A DNA stretch of 64,000 nt from Parasponia andersonii (Eukaryota; Streptophyta; Magnoliopsida; Rosales; Cannabaceae), in NCBI GenBank assembly GCA_002914805.1, contig JXTB01000091.1:1029483-1093482 (forward strand). The letters run 5' to 3'. Position numbers and translations under genes: made by a program. This document shows, one piece after another, positions 1 to 11,072 of this stretch. A model generated the notes under the pieces. The model was not told where the DNA came from. It did not search any database and saw only the letters and a program-made list of their open reading frames with translations. Within the stretch, counting starts at the first letter, position 1; every line of letters starts with the position of its first letter.

Positions 1-8
1 TTGACAGC

Positions 9-932
9 TTGAAGAAAAGAAAAGTTGCCTTCGAGGACTTCTCAGCAAGCTCGCCTCCACCACAGCCTCAGCCAACGAGTCATCCTGAACTACCCACCAA
101 GGCTGCCACTTCTTCGGAACTGATATTGGCAGATAAGGGTGAAGAGCTCTTCGCACTCCTCAACCAATTACCAGAGAAGGCTGGTATGAGCGCAGCCTTC
201 ATTGATCGCTTCACATCTGAGGAAGACTGGGAGCGGACGAAGCGACGTTCTGCCAAGGTCGCTTTTGGATTAGCGATGAGGATGCTGGCCAATGTAAGCT
301 TTTCTATCTCCTCCTCGAATGTATTCTCTTGGTGTTAACAATTAGATTTTTTTTTTTTTTTAGACTGTAGCTACTGTTGTCCTGATGCATGACCCGGTTC
401 TCGAATGCTTGGAGAAGGCTGAGAAAGTTGAAGAGATAACGCAAGCGTTCGAGAACTCGGAGAAGGCTCGGGAGGAGGAGAGAACGGCCTTCAACTTGGA
501 GAAGCAGCAGATGCTCGAGGACCTGGCCAAGGAGAGACTCGAGAAGGAGAATCTCGAGGAGAAAGTCAAAGAGCTTGAGAAGACCATTTCTGAGCATCCG
601 GATCGCATGAGGGAAGTGACCACTGAGGCGGTTCACAAAGCTATCGAGGAGTTCAAGGCGACTGAAGTCAAAGAACTCGAAGATAAAGCTAATGATATCG
701 CCTCGTCGACCATCATCTTCAATATTTTCTGCGAGCATCTGGATTTTGACTTCTCCATCCTTGGCGAGGACGTGGTCGAGCTCGTGTAAAGTTAGAGGGA
801 GGATACCGCCAAGGCTGGGGATGGCGGCGCGAGCCCTTCTGCATAACTCTTTTTTTTTATTATTTTTAGAACAATGCGGGCTTAGTCCCCCTTCTTTTCT
901 GTGCATGTACGGGTGACTTTCTTTTAATAAAT
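9..932 (+). mobile_element. Antisense coding region at the 3' side of the Tat element (coiled-coil ORF, Transposase_28-like tail)
   Basis: A plus-strand coding stretch runs opposite to the retroelement's own genes. It encodes a proline-rich segment, then a FALLNQLPEKAGM phrase, then a long heptad-rich coiled coil of E, K and L. It ends with an FDFSILGEDVVELV motif. That C-terminal phrase and the coiled coil resemble proteins annotated as putative gypsy-type transposon (Transposase_28), which occur as antisense ORFs between pol and the 3' LTR in some Tat elements. An apparent GTAAGC donor follows codon LAN near 294, and a polypyrimidine tract with acceptor ends near 362. An AATAAA signal is at 926-931. 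The start lies at or before the window edge. The function is unknown, and the family assignment comes from memory rather than a search. Confidence 0.6.
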
Positions 933-1094
933 ATTATTATTTTTCTTATATACTCCTGCAAAATAATGAAAACACAATAGTAATTTTAACTAAATAGTCA
1001 ATCACAAGTGATTGATCAGTACGCTTTTAGCGATTTGAATCCAACTAACTTAAAATGAGTTTTAAGCGTTAGGATAGGTTAGGTCGCTTAAGAA

Positions 1095-1707
1095 NNNNNN
1101 NNNNNNNNNNNNNNNNNNNNNNNNNNNNNNNNNNNNNNNNNNNNNNNNNNNNNNNNNNNNNNNNNNNNNNNNNNNNNNNNNNNNNNNNNNNNNNNNNNNN
1201 NNNNNNNNNNNNNNNNNNNNNNNNNNNNNNNNNNNNNNNNNNNNNNNNNNNNNNNNNNNNNNNNNNNNNNNNNNNNNNNNNNNNNNNNNNNNNNNNNNNN
1301 NNNNNNNNNNNNNNNNNNNNNNNNNNNNNNNNNNNNNNNNNNNNNNNNNNNNNNNNNNNNNNNNNNNNNNNNNNNNNNNNNNNNNNNNNNNNNNNNNNNN
1401 NNNNNNNNNNNNNNNNNNNNNNNNNNNNNNNNNNNNNNNNNNNNNNNNNNNNNNNNNNNNNNNNNNNNNNNNNNNNNNNNNNNNNNNNNNNNNNNNNNNN
1501 NNNNNNNNNNNNNNNNNNNNNNNNNNNNNNNNNNNNNNNNNNNNNNNNNNNNNNNNNNNNNNNNNNNNNNNNNNNNNNNNNNNNNNNNNNNNNNNNNNNN
1601 NNNNNNNNNNNNNNNNNNNNNNNNNNNNNNNNNNNNNNNNNNNNNNNNNNNNNNNNNNNNNNNNNNNNNNNNNNNNNNNNNNNNNNNNNNNNNNNNNNNN
1701 NNNNNNN
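1095..1707. other. Assembly gap (613 N)
   Basis: A run of 613 undetermined bases interrupts the integrase end and the 3' non-coding part of the left Tat element. It carries no information. Apparent open frames across it are artefacts of N translation. Confidence 1.
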
Positions 1708-4700
1708 CAAGTTATTGCAGAAGTCACGGAACTCGTCACAGTCGAATTACTTTCCATTATCAGAAATTATGGTATGTAGTATACCATAACGACAGATTAT
1801 AGTTTTGTAAACAAAATCTATCATCTTCTTCGCGGAGATGGTGCTTAAGGCCTCGACTTCTGTCCATTTTGTAAAATAATCGACTGCGACCACCGCATAC
1901 TTCAAACCACCTCGCGCTAATGGAAGCATCCTGATAATATCAATTCCCCACACAGTAAATGGCCATGGACTAGTCATTGAAGTTAAAAGAACATGTGGTT
2001 TTCTAGGAATGGTCGCAAATCGTTGACATTTGTCACATCTCCTAGAAAATTCCAATGTATCTTTCTTCATAGTTGGCCAAAAGTACCCTTGTCGAAGAAT
2101 CTTGTTTGCAAGTGCTTGCCCCCCAGAATGATTTCCATATATTCCTTGAATTTCCCTCATAATATAGCGTGCTTTTTCATCATTGATGCATAATAATAAT
2201 GGCGAGCTGAAACTCCTTCGATAAAGCTTTCCATCCTGGATGACATAGCGAGCTGCTTTCATGCGAAGCCGCCTTGCATCATCTTTATTCTTAGGGAGAT
2301 CGCCATTTTGTATATATCGCATTATGGGATCCATCCACGACGGTTCTTCATCAACTAGCATAATTACTTGGGTTCGACCTCGATACTTGGTGATATAAGA
2401 AATTCAACGGGAACTACCTTCAACAATTCTGCATCTTTCGTCGAAGCGAGCTTAGCAAACACATCTGCCCGGGTATTTTTAATACAAGGAAGAAGCTGAA
2501 TGTTATAAGTGTCGAACATTAAGAACAACTGCCGCACCTTCTCCAAATAGGCTATCATTCTCTCTCCTCTCACTTGATAATCGCCCTTAACTTGACATAC
2601 GACCAGCTGGGAGTCGCTATACATTTCAATTATTTCGACCTTCATTTCCTGTGCGAGCTTTAGCCCAGCTATCAGTGCTTCGTATTCGGCCTCATAATTC
2701 GACGCTGGCAATTTGAAGCGAAGCGCATAATGAATGTTGTGCCCTTTAGGACTGATTAAAACTATGCCCGCACCTACTCTATTTTCATTCGATGGCCCGT
2801 CAACATAAAGTTTCCATAACTTTGATGTATCTGAGGCGGATTTTTCGAGTACTCTTGTGGGAAGATTGACGTCGTATGTAAATTCTGCAATAAAATCTAT
2901 GAGGGCATGCCCCTTTATAGTAGTGCGAGGTTGAAAATTGATGTCAAATTGACTCAATTCAACAGTCTACTTAAGCAGCCGTCCTGATGCCTCAGGTTTC
3001 TGTAAGACCTGTTTCAACGAGAAATTCGTGAAAACCCAGATGGAGTGAGCATGGAAGTAAGGTCAAAGTTTTCTTGATGCAATGATGAGTACCAGCGCCA
3101 ATTTTTCCATTTCTGGATATCTGGTTTCAGCATCAAGTAATCTCTTACTTATATAATACACTGGTCGCTGAATATTTGCCTCCTCGCGAATTAATGTGGC
3201 AATCGTCGTATACTTAGAAACAGCGAGATATAGGCATAATTCTTGTCCTGGATTTGGCTTCGACAAGAGTAGAGGAGAACCCAAGTATTTTTTCAATTCT
3301 TGGAATGCCTGCTCGCATTTCTCCGTCCACTCGAATCTTTTTGATCCCTTTAACACCTCAAAGAAAGGTTGGCATTTATCGGTTGATCTGAATACAAACC
3401 GACTCAGAGCAGCTACTCTTCCTGCTAGGCTTTGCACATCCTTGGGTTTACGAGGAGATTGCATATCAATCAACGCTTGTATCTTCTGAGGATTTGCTTC
3501 GATTCCTCGTTGATTGATCATAAAACCTAGAAATTCTCCAGATCCTACTCCGAATGCACACTTCTGGGGATTTAACTTCATCTGGTATCTCCGGAGGATT
3601 TTGAACATCTCATCTAGGTGCTTGATGTGATCTTCGGCTTTCTCCGATTTGACTAGCATGTCATCAACGTATACCTCCATTGTTTTGCTAATTTGCTTTG
3701 CAAACATCATATTGACAAGACGTTGGTAGGTTGCTCCCGCGTTGATAAGTCGGAAGGGCATCTTTTTATAACAATATAACCCTCGATCAGTGATGAACGA
3801 GGTATGTTCCTCATCTAGCTCGTACATGGGGATTTGGTTATATCCTGAATAGGCGTCCATGAAACTAAAAATTTTATGCCCCGACGTCGCATCTACAAGC
3901 TGGTCGATTCTCGGAAGAGGGAAGCTATCCTTCGGACATGCTTTGTTGAGATCGGTGAAATCAATACACGTTCTCCACTTCCCATTAGATTTTTTCACCA
4001 AGACCGGGTTTGCAAGCCAGTCAGGATAGAAAGACTCTCTTATGAACCTGATTTCGAGCAGCTTCTCCACCTCTTCTTTTAACACGACGTAGCGTTCTGG
4101 ATTCATGGCCCTTCTTTTCTGTCGTATAGGCTTCTTTGTCAGATCTATGTTAAGACGGTGGGATATGATCCTTGAATCAATCCCTACCATATCCGAATGT
4201 TGCCATGCGAAGACATCCAAATTAGACTTCAGAAAAGCGACCAATGAAGCTCGCACAGGTCCTTGAACCTCTGTTCCAATCTTTAAAGTCCTAGAAGACA
4301 GATCAAATGATAAATCCTCCAGATCTTCAATAGGTCCAGTTCTGACTTCTTCGCCTATTTCTCGAGGATCAAAGTCTTCGCTGGTCATTTCGATTGACGC
4401 TTTCGCTGATGGTTCGACTGACGCTTTATCTGACGATCTGACTGGAGCTTCGTTCGCTACCTCGACTGACGCTTTGTCCACTGCCACGACTGACGTTTTG
4501 CCCGCTGCCACGACTGACGCTTCGTCTGCTACCACGACTGACGCTTTGCTCGCTGTCTCGACTGACGCTTTCTTCAGCAGGTGGACCATCATTGTGCGAG
4601 ACGTCGCATCCTTTGCTACAAGTTTTAGCGAGTTGTTATAACATGTCCTCGTATCATATTAATTTCCTCGCACCTCGCCTACCCCGTGTTGGGTCAGGAA

Positions 4701-5150
4701 CTTCATTGTTAGATGGTAGATCGAGGTGACGGCTCGAAGTTCCCTTAATGTCGGTCTTTCCAGCACAGCATTGAATGTAGAGGGGCAATCTACCACCAAA
4801 AACTGGGTCATTATCGATGAAACCCTTGGAAAGGTCCCAACGCTGACCATCAGTTCAATCATGCCCATAGGCATTAGGCTATCACCAGTGAAACCATAGA
4901 GTGGAGTGGTGGCAGGTTTCAGGTCGCTCTCATTCAACCCCATTTTCTTAAAGGCGTCGAAGTACAAGATGTCCACAGCACTCCCGTTATCGACCAATAC
5001 TCGCCACAACTGTGTGCTTCCACAATTAATTTTTATGACCAGCGCGTCATTATGTGGATAATGGACCTCCCTTGCATCCTGCTCTGTGAAGGTAATGTCC
5101 ATATCCGATACTCGTTGAAGCTTGCGTGGTCGCTGCTCAAGATGCATGAC
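1708..5150 (-). mobile_element. pol region of left Tat element (PR, RT, RNase H, aRNase H, IN)
   Basis: The domain order on the minus strand is protease, reverse transcriptase, RNase H, archaeal-type RNase H, integrase. Clear marks are VLVDNGSAVDILY in protease, KACPKDSFPLPRIDQLVD and YVDDMLVKSEKAEDH in reverse transcriptase, and the CDKCQRFA zinc-finger half plus WGIDIIRMLP in integrase. This order, gypsy type with a second RNase H before integrase, is diagnostic of Tat. Between protease and reverse transcriptase is a low-complexity linker built from repeats of the type ASVVAADE. The region is broken and partly lost in the gap. Confidence 0.88.
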
Positions 5151-5399
5151 GTTGGTTAACGGCTGCTGTCGAGCTTCTCGCGCATACCTGTCTTGTGCTC
5201 TCTTGGAATCTCCTCCAACGTGTGGTCCTCCGAAAATAGTTCACACCTCGCGCTGAATTTCTGGAGGTCGCTGTTGGTCTTCTTCTCACCTTTCGTCATT
5301 CTGCCTAGTGTACTGCCGTAATCGCCCCTCTCTAATCAGCCTTTCAATTTCATCCTTCAGGGCAAAGCAATTATTAGTATCATGCCCAATATCATTGTG

Positions 5400-6900
5400 A
5401 TATCGGCAGAACTTGTTGGGGTCGCACTTTGTCCTTTCCCCGTTTCATCGGTTCTGGTTGTCGAAATCACTCTTTCTGGTCTGTGACTGCATAGATATGA
5501 TCTATGGGTGCGTTCAATTCAGTGTGATTATTAAACCTCATGGGAGCTCTTGAAATCTCCTGCCTTTTGGGTCTAGGCTGATTCTCATTTGTCTGTTCAT
5601 TATTCCTCTTGTTTTTCTTATTACTGTTTTTGTTGGTAATGACCACATCTTTAGTCGCATCTTTCCTTCCTTCTTTTTTAGTCTTTTGAAGATTCTCGCG
5701 TGAAGATTCTAGCCTCATATACCGACCAACTCTTCGGTAGAAGTCTTCAAGAGTTCTACAGTCTCGCTCAAGTAATTCCTCCCAGAGTTTAGTTTCTGGT
5801 CGCACCCCAGCCATCATGAGAGTTAGAACTCCTCCTTCAGGTGGGTTGTTGACCTTTGCTAACTCTGAGGTGAATCGATTGAGATAAGACCGTAGAGTCT
5901 CCTCTGGACCTTGTCGGATCACAGACAAACTAACAAGTGGAACAGTGAAATTCTTTGTAGCTTGAAACTATCTCATGAACACCGTCTGTAATTGTTGCCA
6001 GGACGAAATTGAGCCGGATTTGAGTCCTCGAACCACTTCTTCGCTGCTCCCGAGAGTGTTACAGCGAAACATCTGCAACGTGCATGATCACTAACCCGAT
6101 ATAGTTCCATCAAGTCACTGAAGTGATCCATATGGTCCTGTGGATCAGTTTTCCCATCAAAAGTATTAATGGTGGGAAGTCTGAATCCAATGGGAAGGGC
6201 TGCAGCTCGAACCTCCTCGCTGAATGGTGACTGACGATACCCATCAGCGAGCTCATCGTCCCAACCAGTAAGTGCGTCTAACGCAATCCTTAAATTGTGA
6301 ACATCGACGTTCAGAGGGAAAGCATCATCCCTCGCTGGCGGCACAGACGGCCTTCGTTCGTTATCCTGATGCATGGCGGATTGGTTAGGTAGAGTCTTCT
6401 GCGATCTGTGAGAGGAATCCAGTGAAATAGTGCGACGAGACCGACTTTGGTCGTTGTGATGCGATACGGATCAATCATGACTACGTCGTCGCTCCAAATA
6501 CTGTCTTAGGTCTGCAGGATCTCGTCTCGATTCTCTGCTGATTCTTTTGAAGACGCTTCTCTATGGTCGTCCTTGTTCACCGCTCAAGCGATCTTGACTA
6601 TTAGTGAATTTATGAGAAGGTTGTACACGATCACGGTTCGTACTTGAACTCTCTGTACCAGATTCTGGAGGCAAGTTTGCGACCTTGCCTTTTCCTTTGG
6701 AGATGCGATCTTCATGAAGCACTTGCTGAGTTCTTAGCTGGCCGAGTCTTCTCGTCTCTAGGATCTGTATTCCTTTCTTAGGTAATTAAGCAGGACGTTC
6801 TTTAGGACGTTCGTGTTGTGGTGGGGTCACCATCTGCCCTTCAGCAAGTCGTCGCAGGGTGTCATTGATCTGGTTAGTGACTTGCTAAAGGTTCACTAGT
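5400..6900 (-). mobile_element. gag region of left Tat element
   Basis: The translation of this stretch on the minus strand contains the retrotransposon gag signature seen across Tat elements: the MDHFSDLMELYRVSD stretch, the AVTLSGAAKKWF stretch and GPEETLRSYLNRF. It is preceded by an arginine-rich N-terminal region and followed by a lysine- and asparagine-rich segment. These pieces belong to the capsid-like Retrotrans_gag family. The region is broken. Confidence 0.85.
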
Positions 6901-7097
6901 GTCTCCTCCATACGATCCTGTCTCTGAGAAAGGTTTTCTGTTGCAGTCATAGTAGGCTGATCCGGAGCAGGGTCTGCCTGTGTAGCAGTAGTACTTTGAG
7001 GTTAGTTTTCGCTAGTTCCAGTGACTCTGGTAGTATTTCTAGTGTTTGCCATTATTAAAAAAAGTAGAATTTGACAAACTTTTCCGCCGGAATAGTC

Positions 7098-7112
7098 CTC
7101 CTTCTAGCGCCA
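7098..7112 (-). other. Primer-binding site of left Tat element
   Basis: On the minus strand the sequence TGGCGCTAGAAGGAG begins two bases inside the LTR end. The same sequence sits at the same place in the right-hand copy (63701-63715). Its TGG start matches a complement of a tRNA CCA tail. I do not assign the tRNA species. Confidence 0.7.
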
Positions 7113-7114
7113 AT

Positions 7115-7767
7115 TGTTAATGGAGGTTTTATCAACAATAAATTTAGAAAAAATTAAGATATGTGGCTTGTGTGAGTTGGGTTATTAATCAAAGCAAATA
7201 AAGAGAGAAGATTTTATAGTGGTTCAGCTCCAAAAAAGATGAGCTTACGTCCACTGTTTTTCACTATTTTATGAAGAATTACAAGCAAGATAAAATTACA
7301 ATGTCTCGTCTGGAAATCTCTCTCAAATTGGGAGTCGGAATTTCGAAGTCTGAAAATTGGAAAATTGGAAACAACTGGAATTCCCCCGTCTAGAACATTG
7401 AGTCCCCTTTATATAGATGAGGGTAACCCAATGTTCTTAATTGTGAAAACGGGTAACTATACAATCGGGTAATACAATTCAAGTAACAACATAATTGGAT
7501 AACTACTCAAAACGGGTAACTGGTTGATCATAAATAGAGGACTTTTATTTTCCTTTCCTTACAGGTTTTCTGTTTGACAAAACATAGACTTGTTTTCCTT
7601 TTCTTTCGGAAGAGGTCGTTCACAACCTATACAGAGAAGGTCGCACATAACTTATGCAAAAGAGGTCACACGACTACATGGAGGAGGTCGCATGTAACCT
7701 AAGCGGAAGAGGTCGCATGTAACTTAACCCTTATGCGACCTAACATAGGATTTTAGACCGCACAACA
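7115..7767 (-). repeat. 5' LTR of left Tat element
   Basis: On the plus strand this 653-bp stretch begins TGTTAATGGAGG and ends GCACAACA. It therefore has the TG...CA ends of an LTR, and it aligns with the LTRs at 55117-55797 and from 63718. A TATA-like CTTTATATAG lies inside. It repeats a phrase of the type GAGGTCGCA several times near its upstream end. The bases next to its outer edge are GATTG. The matching duplication at the other end is not visible, because that end is outside the window. Confidence 0.88.
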
Positions 7768-9031
7768 GATTGCAAACCCAGACAATTTGTACAATGGCTG
7801 GCCAATGCTCATGTCAGGAGATTTAAAAAAATAAATAAATAACACCGCACCGTAACCTAATTAATATGTGTCTAGTTGTATCTTTCCATTTGACTTTCCC
7901 GCAACCTCTTCATATATAGAACTTTCCTTTCCTTTCTAAACACTCATTTGACAGCTAGCTATTTCAAAGCTTTCATTTTGTTTCGATCATCAGTCAGCTG
8001 CTGTCATGCGTGCATTTACCTAGTTTTAACTTACAATAATCGACATAGTACTTGTTCGATCATCTAGAATTGTTTTTTTTTTTTTTTTCAATTTATCAAT
8101 ATTAACGAGTATTTATTATGCCAACACTAGGTTAATAGATGTGCAAGAACCACGTATAAATTTACAAATGGACCTACAATTGTAGTATTAAGGCATACAT
8201 TATACAAGAAAACTCAAGTCTTATATATACAGTCGACTGATTGTCCTTATGTTGTATTAAATCATGGAAGTGCCTCATTATCACAAAGTCTAGACGCAAA
8301 TCTTTTTGACATGATAGGTAAATCCCCGCACGAAATTGGTTGTCTATATATATATATATGTTGATGATGCAAGTCAGATTTATTTTGATTATTGGGTTAG
8401 TTATAACAAAGCAAGGGGGTCAAAGTCCACGGAAATTGCTAGACTTACGTTGCTGTTCCTTGAAAGTAAAACACTAAATAAAAAAAATAAAAAAGAGGGT
8501 ACGGTATAGCGTCTTCTTTTGATTACCTATCCTAATCTACCACAATAAAAGGTTTGATTTTACCTTATCTATTTTAAATAACCTTCTAATATCCTAGAAA
8601 AATCCATTTTCTGTTGATGCGCAGCATTCTCACTTGATTTGATTTTTATTTTTGTATTCTTAGTAATCCACGTGAATTATTTGGAATTTATTTCGCAATC
8701 CATGAACAAGAGCATTGTTCGATCGGTTCAATTTCTAGTAAAATCAAGAAGGCATAGGCAAGCGTGGCACCCGTTTCTTTCTTTCTGTTTTTTTTTTTTT
8801 GTTGGGTATAAGGGAAACAGGCAGCAGAAATTTCATCAATAATAAGATTTTACAATAAAGCTAAGACTTTTATCACTCCATAACCGATCATTCGTCAAGG
8901 ATATAACTAATAAAATTCTTACTCTTTTTATTCATATGCAAGATTTCTTCCATCTTGCAACTTTTGTTCATCATCCGTAGCGCATACAGCTAAAGAAATT
9001 CTTCATCTTTGTATAAGGCTATGTTTGGTTG
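7768..9031. other. Spacer between the left Tat element and the solo LTR
   Basis: This is about 1.26 kb of AT-rich sequence with poly-T runs and a short (AT)n tract near 8345. Only small unconvincing open frames occur. A CACGTG G-box core sits near 8671, but no gene start follows it. I see no gene, RNA or element boundary here other than those at the two ends. Confidence 0.5.
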
Positions 9032-10833
9032 TGTCGCGATCCAAATCCCGGGCCAGAAGAGGAATTTCACAAGTGGAAATTCATAATTTCTTTTATAAAA
9101 TTTTAGAAACTTCAATTTTTCAGGAAAAAAAAAATGACAGTAAGTTTAAACAACAGTTTCTATAACAATTTATAAAAATAATTTAAAATATAAATTCTCA
9201 TAGTTTATGATTACTACTAGAAATAGACTGCTAATAATAATAAATAAATATACACGTACATCACTGTAAGAAGAAGGCATAGTAGGAAATACAGGCTAAA
9301 TCTAAAGTATGAGCCTTAAATATTATTATAATTCCAAGATTAGTATCTAAGTAATTACCAATCACAAAACTAGGATAAACTTCTTCTTGAATTACTTCCC
9401 TCCGAAGTTGCCCAAGTCGCACTGTAAATCACCTGAGAAGGGAAAAAAAGGGGGCGAACATTCACATGCTCAGTAGGAATTTCAATTACCCTTTTTGGTA
9501 TAAATGCAACTTTTCAAACCTGTATGGTTAGCATCTTTGCAAAGTAATCAAAGATCATAAGTAATCATGTTCATTATTGTACATATCATAAATCAACTAA
9601 GTATAAGTATATACATAAGCTCTCATCCTCTCATCACGGTCCTGTAATACCTCTGTAACAGAGGTACCCAGCATCCTGACACTACCCAGATGTGTGTCAG
9701 CAAATCCTGCGCAGGGACCTAGGTCTCTCACCTAGCATTGCAAAAACTCACCAACGATCTAAATGATACTAAAAGGGAACTCAAGTACGTGATCCTATGG
9801 TAGGTACAACATGTCATAGAGTGTGTAATAACCATGCATCAAGTATATTAAGAAATCATGCTTTAATACTCATTTGGTATTATTCTGGGATTTACAAAAA
9901 ATCGGGCAGCATAACGGCTGTATTTTCCCAAAACTAAAATTTTAAACCTGCATAAAAACTATACAATCCAACCAAAATAATCCAATATATCTCAACAGTT
10001 CACAATCTTATTAATTATCCAATCAAGCCAATTAAATCTATTAAAATCGACAATTTTAAGAAATAGGTCATAATACACATTTTTATCAAAACAAGGATAA
10101 AAACTTGGTAATTGAACCCCTACCTCACTAGAATAGTGATATCATGCCAATGGGTCCTCAAGGTACCGTTAAATGATCACTCGGAGGGTCGAAAACTAAT
10201 TTTAAGCCCTCGATCGCTCACTTGTGAAAAATCAACTCCTCAACGGAGCTTCGAATCAACAAACAGATCTCTTTACAGAACTCCAGTACCCAAAATAGCT
10301 AGATTAGATATGTAATTCGACCAGCTCAGATCTAGGCCGACACCATATCGGTGTTACGCAAAACGAGACAAAATCTAAGCTGTTAGATATGATTTTTCAT
10401 GTCGATCACCAACTATAGTTAACACATATATATATATATCAAACTTTACCATTTTCCAAGTACATTCCAAAAATGACATCAAAAATAAAATCTAACGGTC
10501 GGATCAAAAGTCGAACACGAGCTCAAAAATACACAAAAATGGCAACTTTTAATCCGGAAAAAATGGGATCATGTAATATATACCTTGAGGTTCCTATTGA
10601 CGACACAAACCCAACGAGTCCAAGAACACGATCTGAAACAGCCCGAAATGATGCCGAAAATTCAAAGTCCTTCGGGGCCCAAAACGGCGTTTCTTGGCGA
10701 CAAGAGGCTCGGTGGTGGCTATGGGCGGGTGGCACGGCAACTGGTGGCGTGGGGAAGCTCTGCCGGTCATTTGTGAGGTGCGACGATGGCCGGCAGTGTG
10801 TCTCGGATGGGCTCGGTCCTTTGGCGGCTCGAC

Positions 10834-10873
<40 letters not shown>

Positions 10874-11072
10874 GCGAGAGACGAGAGTGAGAGTAAGAGA
10901 GAACGAGCGAGAGATAGAGTGAGTGAGATCGGAGAAAGCAAAACAGAATGAGAGAGACGAGAGTGAGATCGAAGGAAAGAGAGAGAGTGAAAAAAATATC
11001 TCTTTTAAAAAAAAAAAAAAAAATTGGCCAAATGACCCTTTTACCCTTGATAAAAAAAACGAGATTTTTACA
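9032..11072 (-). mobile_element. Solo LTR of a Tekay/Del-like gypsy family
   Basis: This stretch aligns in reverse orientation with the 2.07-kb LTRs at 32422 and 39301. Matching marks are TGTCGCGATCCAAATCCCGG against the reverse complement of the GGGTCGTGACA end. Further matches are the tract around CATTCCAAAAATGACATC, the (GA)n microsatellite near 10842-10870, and the final CCCTTTTACCCTTGAT...TTTTTACA. The ends are TG...CA. No internal coding region of the element is attached on either side, so it is a solo LTR. The flanking 5-mers GGTTG and TGTAG agree at only three of five positions, so the target duplication is decayed or the ends are slightly misplaced. Open frames inside it are not host genes. 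Confidence 0.75.

Larger units (their letters stand above)
1..7767 (-). mobile_element. Tat-lineage Ty3/gypsy LTR retrotransposon, left copy (truncated by window edge)
   Basis: This is an LTR retroelement read from right to left. Its parts in order are a 5' LTR (7115-7767), a primer-binding site, gag (about 5.4-6.9 kb), protease (about 4.7-5.1 kb), reverse transcriptase with RNase H (about 3.1-4.2 kb), a second RNase H domain (about 2.4-2.95 kb), and an integrase (about 1.7-2.36 kb) that runs into the assembly gap. The second RNase H, with YVDG and EAEYEAL motifs, is the archaeal-type domain known from the Tat lineage. Protease shows VLVDNGSA. Reverse transcriptase shows YVDDM. Past the gap is an antisense coding region typical of some Tat elements. 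The copy is broken, with several breaks visible. The 3' LTR is outside the window, so age cannot be read from LTR divergence. Its proteins are closely similar to those of the copy at the right edge. Confidence 0.9.

Noticed and set aside
1062-1757. Long open frames across the N run
   Set aside because: They are made of undetermined bases and carry no coding evidence.
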